This document shows, piece by piece, positions 5,598 to 8,163 of a stretch of 8,163 bases of DNA. Every line of letters begins with the position of its first letter. Positions within the stretch are counted from its first letter, which is position 1. Origin of the DNA: an uncultured bacterium (GTDB lineage Bacteria > Bacillota_I > Bacilli_A > RFN20 > CAG-826); NCBI GenBank assembly GCA_949290725.1, contig CASEST010000031.1, positions 1 through 8,163 on the forward strand, written 5' to 3'. Position numbers and translations under genes: made by a program. Below the pieces are notes generated by a model. That model did not search any database, was not told the origin of the DNA, and saw only the letters and a program-made list of their open reading frames with translations.

Positions 5598-5599
5598 AA

Positions 5600-5911
5600 T
5601 TATTTCAACTCCTTCAATATTTTTTCTTTTATAGTTAGATCAATATCCATATTTTCAATCGCCTTAATCTTTTTTAAAAGCTGGATCTTTTCTTCATAAT
5701 TTAATAAATTATTTTTGGCATGTTCTAAAGAATCTTTAACTGCGCTACGAGATATATTTAATTCTTCACTTATTTCTGATAAAGATAGATTATAAGAAAA
5801 ATATTCCTCAATAACTTGTCTTTGTTTTTCAGTTAATAATTCTCCATAAAGATCAAATAACTGATTAATCAATGAAAATTCATCCAATTCGTTAATCTTC
5901 ATCTTCTTCAC
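5600..5911 (-). CDS. ylxM: YlxM/UPF0122 family helix-turn-helix protein, SRP accessory factor
   Basis: A small helix-turn-helix protein of the UPF0122 family, nearly always encoded beside ffh or ftsY. In streptococci it binds SRP components and modulates the Ffh/FtsY cycle. About 103 residues, the usual size. Residues 27-68 form a sigma-region-4-like HTH, LTEKQRQVIEEYF followed by LSLSEISEELNISRSAVKDSL, then a charged helical tail. The start is uncertain: TTG (5914), GTG (5911) and ATG (5902) are all in frame. I chose GTG because AAAAGGA (5925..5919) lies seven bases upstream of it, whereas the ATG has no good site at proper distance. Any of these overlaps the end of ftsY by 11 to 23 bases. 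ffh begins two bases after its stop, so the three SRP genes are tightly coupled. Confidence 0.85.
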   Translation of the reverse strand: MKKMKINELDEFSLINQLFDLYGELLTEKQRQVIEEYFSYNLSLSEISEELNISRSAVKDSLEHAKNNLLNYEEKIQLLKKIKAIENMDIDLTIKEKILKELK

Positions 5912-6872
5912 CAATTAATCCTTTTAAATACTTAGTTAAGTCAAAAACTTCTAAATCTTCCATTTTTTCGCCTAAACCGATGAATCTTACTGGGATATTC
6001 AATTCATCTTTTATTGATAAAATAATTCCGCCCTTACTAGTACCATCCATCTTAGTTAAAATTAAACCACTTAATGGCAATAATTCTTTAAAAGCTTTGG
6101 CTTGTAAAATACCATTTTGTCCGGTTGTCGCATCCAAAATTAAAAAAGTCTCATCTAGATGAAGTCCTTCCTTTTCTATAACTTTACTAACCTTTTTAAG
6201 TTCTAACATCAAATTATTTTTATTTTGTAATCTTCCAGCAGTATCAATAATTACTAAATCATAGTCATTTTCCTTAGTCTTTCTCATCGCATTAAAAACA
6301 ACTGAAGCAGGGTCTTCATTTTCTTTTCCGCTAACTATATCTGCTTTAACTTTCTCGCTCCAATAAGTAAGTTGTTCCTTAGCTCCAGCCCTAAAAGTGT
6401 CAGCTGCAACTAATAATACTTTTTTATTTTCTAAAATATAACGATGGGCAAGTTTTGCAATGGTTGTCGTTTTTCCAACGCCATTAACTCCACAAACTAA
6501 AATAACTTCAGGATTACTTTTAAAACTCAATTCATTATTAATCTCGTCGCTATCTTTTAAATATTCATCAAATAATAAAGAAAACAATAAATCGTTTATC
6601 TTATCAGTATCTTCAATTTTCTCTTTTTTAACTTGATCAACTAATTCTTCCATAACTTTCATTGTATAAGTTACACCACAATCAGCTGAAATTAAAATCT
6701 CTTCAATTTCTTCAAAATATTCAGAATTAATCTTGCGATACTTTTTATTTAATTTATTTAAACGCTTTGTAAAAGCTTCACGGCTTTCTTTCAAGCCGCT
6801 ATCATAAGTTTTTTGTTTCTCTTGATCTTTATTATTAAAAAGTTTATCTTTAAGTTTTTGAAAAAATCCCAT
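5892..6872 (-). CDS. ftsY: SRP receptor GTPase FtsY
   Basis: The membrane-associated receptor for SRP-ribosome complexes, forming a twin GTPase with Ffh. The 326-residue protein lacks the long acidic A domain of enterobacterial FtsY. Instead it begins with the short amphipathic MGFFQKLKDKLF (1-12), which probably contacts lipid. The N domain spans roughly 30-115. The G domain carries GVNGVGKTTT (128-137), AADTFRAGAKEQL (156-168), DTAGRLQNKNNLM (210-222), DATTGQN (247-253) and TKMDGTSKGG (273-282). It closes with FIGLGEKMEDLEVFD (297-311). The ATG lies one base after the rnc stop, with a weak AAGGCGG site. Its end overlaps ylxM. In many Bacillota smc lies between rnc and ftsY; here it is absent. 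Confidence 0.97.
   Translation of the reverse strand: MGFFQKLKDKLFNNKDQEKQKTYDSGLKESREAFTKRLNKLNKKYRKINSEYFEEIEEILISADCGVTYTMKVMEELVDQVKKEKIEDTDKINDLLFSLLFDEYLKDSDEINNELSFKSNPEVILVCGVNGVGKTTTIAKLAHRYILENKKVLLVAADTFRAGAKEQLTYWSEKVKADIVSGKENEDPASVVFNAMRKTKENDYDLVIIDTAGRLQNKNNLMLELKKVSKVIEKEGLHLDETFLILDATTGQNGILQAKAFKELLPLSGLILTKMDGTSKGGIILSIKDELNIPVRFIGLGEKMEDLEVFDLTKYLKGLIGEEDED
5919..5925 (-). promoter_or_regulatory. Shine-Dalgarno site that favours the GTG start of ylxM
   Basis: AAAAGGA on the minus strand lies seven bases before GTG (5911), four before TTG (5914) and sixteen before ATG (5902). Spacing best suits the GTG start. It sits inside the last codons of ftsY. Confidence 0.5.
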
Positions 6873-6873
6873 A

Positions 6874-7557
6874 TTAAACCGCCTTTTTATTTAATGCATC
6901 ATGAGCGGCATTTTGCTCAGCTTCTTTTTTTGATCCGCCACTTCCTTTACCTAAAATAATGTCATTAAAAGAAACCTCAACAAAAAATGTACGATGGTGA
7001 GGTGGCCCTTTTTCATCGACCACATGATATTGTACTGACTCACGATATTCAGCCTGCATCGCTTCTTGAAGTAAAGATTTATAATCTTTTAATTCATCTA
7101 GTGAAAAATTTCTCATTTCTTCAATGAAAATATCATAGATAATCTTTGAAACGGTATTTATTCCTTGATCTAAATAAATTGCTCCAATAACCGCTTCAAA
7201 AACATCTTCTAAAATTGAATTATTATTTATAACATCTTTCTCAGTCAAAGAATGACCGATACGAATATATTTAACAAAGCCTTCTTTTCTAGCAAAAGAT
7301 GCTAAACTTTTTGACTGAACTAGATATGATTTTGCTTTCGTTAAATCACCTTCACGCATTTCTGGATGAAGAATATATAAATTTGTTGCAACAACAAAAT
7401 CTAAAATCGAATCTCCTAAAAATTCTAACCTTTCATAGTCATGATGCGATGTTTTAGCGTCGCTATTAAAAGAAGAATGAGTAAATGCCATCTCATATAA
7501 TTCTTTATTTTTAGGACGAATCTTAAATTTTTTAAAAAAAGAAGTTAAATCTTCCAT
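6874..7557 (-). CDS. rnc: Ribonuclease III
   Basis: An endonuclease specific for double-stranded RNA; it processes rRNA precursors, SRP RNA precursors and sense-antisense duplexes. The 227-residue protein has the two standard domains. The endonuclease domain has the signature ERLEFLGDSIL (42-52), with metal-binding E45 and D49, and EDVFEAVIGAIYLD (117-130), with D118 and E121. The double-stranded RNA-binding domain runs from DYKSLLQEAMQA (158-169) to GSGGSKKEAEQNAAHDAL (205-222). Acidic catalytic residues are all present. The ATG shares one base with the plsX stop (TAATG), and GAGGAG lies eight bases upstream within plsX, so the two are coupled. ftsY follows after one base. Confidence 0.97.
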   Translation of the reverse strand: MEDLTSFFKKFKIRPKNKELYEMAFTHSSFNSDAKTSHHDYERLEFLGDSILDFVVATNLYILHPEMREGDLTKAKSYLVQSKSLASFARKEGFVKYIRIGHSLTEKDVINNNSILEDVFEAVIGAIYLDQGINTVSKIIYDIFIEEMRNFSLDELKDYKSLLQEAMQAEYRESVQYHVVDEKGPPHHRTFFVEVSFNDIILGKGSGGSKKEAEQNAAHDALNKKAV

Positions 7558-8163
7558 TACTTTAACTCCTCTTTTATTTGTTCAACAATATTATTTTTGA
7601 CTAATTCTCTTGTTAACTTTAAAGCAGAAACTAAAGCTTTTGAATCACTGCTTCCATGCGCTTTAACAACAACTTTATTTGCGCCTAATAATATTGCTCC
7701 ACCAACACTTTTATAATCCATTTTAACTTTCATCGCACCTATTTGCTTACGGACAAATAAATAACCTATTTTCGTTAAAAAAGAATGTTTAAAAGCTTCT
7801 TTCAACATCGATGACATCGCTTTAGCTGTACCTTCAGTAGTTTTCAAAAAGATATTTCCGCTATAACCATCTGAAACAACAACATCTGCATCGCCTTTTA
7901 ATATATCTCTTCCTTCAATATTGCCTTTAAAATTAATTTTTTTATTAGATTTCATTATCTCAAAAGCAGTTTTATTATAATCATGACCTTTCTCTTCTTC
8001 GGTACCGATATTTAATTGATAGACAGCAGGTTTTTCTTTTTTATAAATGATTGAATAATAAATCGAACCTAATAAAGCATATTGGTCTAAATCAGAAGCT
8101 TCAACGCTAGTATTAGCGCCCAAATCTAACATGACAACTTTTTTATCGCCCTTTAAAGTAGGT
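7557..8163 (-). CDS. plsX: Phosphate acyltransferase PlsX, C-terminal part (5' end outside the window)
   Basis: Makes acyl-phosphate from acyl-ACP, the first step of phosphatidic acid synthesis in the PlsX/PlsY pathway, as a peripheral membrane enzyme. About 202 codons are present, roughly the last three fifths of a family that usually has some 330 residues. The frame is open to the window edge: before the Met at 8132 it reads PTLKGDKKVV and continues into MLDLGANT, matching the conserved (V/L)LD(V/L)GAN segment. That Met is therefore internal and not the start. Further signatures are QYALLGSIYY, LNIGTEEEKG, and GDADVVVSDGYSGNIFLKTTEG. The end overlaps the rnc start by one base. The fabD-fabG-acpP genes often found between plsX and rnc are missing here. 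Confidence 0.95.
   Translation of the reverse strand, partial: PTLKGDKKVVMLDLGANTSVEASDLDQYALLGSIYYSIIYKKEKPAVYQLNIGTEEEKGHDYNKTAFEIMKSNKKINFKGNIEGRDILKGDADVVVSDGYSGNIFLKTTEGTAKAMSSMLKEAFKHSFLTKIGYLFVRKQIGAMKVKMDYKSVGGAILLGANKVVVKAHGSSDSKALVSALKLTRELVKNNIVEQIKEELK

Noticed and set aside
5980..6162. 60-residue open frame on the plus strand
   Set aside because: It lies entirely antisense to the conserved G domain of ftsY and has no recognisable motif. It is a shadow of that gene.
8130..8132. ATG as the start of plsX
   Set aside because: The frame remains open upstream to the window edge and encodes conserved PlsX sequence, so this Met is internal and the gene is truncated by the window.
1..8163. 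Novel defence, mobile or biosynthetic system
   Set aside because: Every sizeable frame is a conserved housekeeping gene. I found no CRISPR-like repeats, transposase, integrase, toxin-antitoxin pair or codon-use outlier.

Overview
The window is a strongly AT-rich stretch of chromosome carrying twelve conserved housekeeping genes: ten complete or nearly so, plus two cut by the window edges. Gene content and AT richness point to a low-GC Bacillota, most likely in or near the Bacilli/Mollicutes branch. UGA is used as a stop: rbgA and rimM both end in TGA at the normal family C-terminus, and Trp is encoded by TGG, so the mycoplasma code does not apply. I see no mobile element, CRISPR array, tRNA, rRNA or foreign-looking gene.

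Layout. Right block, minus strand (8163 down to about 4190): plsX (5'-truncated), rnc, ftsY, ylxM, ffh, packed with gaps or overlaps of a few bases, so one operon. Middle block, plus strand (2257 to 4304): rpsP, khpA, rimM, trmD, with its own promoter ahead of rpsP and a hairpin between khpA and rimM. Left block, minus strand (2152 down to 1): rplS with its own promoter, a structured leader resembling the L19 leader, and a terminator; then rbgA, rnhB and the first codons of a probable dprA.

How the genes work together. ftsY, ffh and ylxM form the co-translational protein targeting set. rpsP, rplS, rimM, rbgA and khpA serve ribosome structure and assembly or RNA binding. trmD methylates tRNA at G37, rnc processes double-stranded RNA, rnhB removes RNA from DNA, and plsX starts phospholipid synthesis. 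In many Bacillota these genes lie in one direction as (plsX)-rnc-ftsY-ylxM-ffh-rpsP-khpA-rimM-trmD-rplS-rbgA-rnhB-dprA. Here the order of the flanks is kept but the four-gene block rpsP-trmD is flipped in place.

The most interesting structure is at the left edge of the right block. trmD and ffh converge with overlapping stop codons that share one TTAA. Each gene's intrinsic terminator lies inside the coding end of the other gene. The divergent rplS/rpsP spacer, the other edge of the flipped block, holds two good promoters, the rplS leader and short repeated ACTAA motifs. I found no convincing unknown system; the region is ordinary core genome with an unusual local rearrangement and compact regulation.
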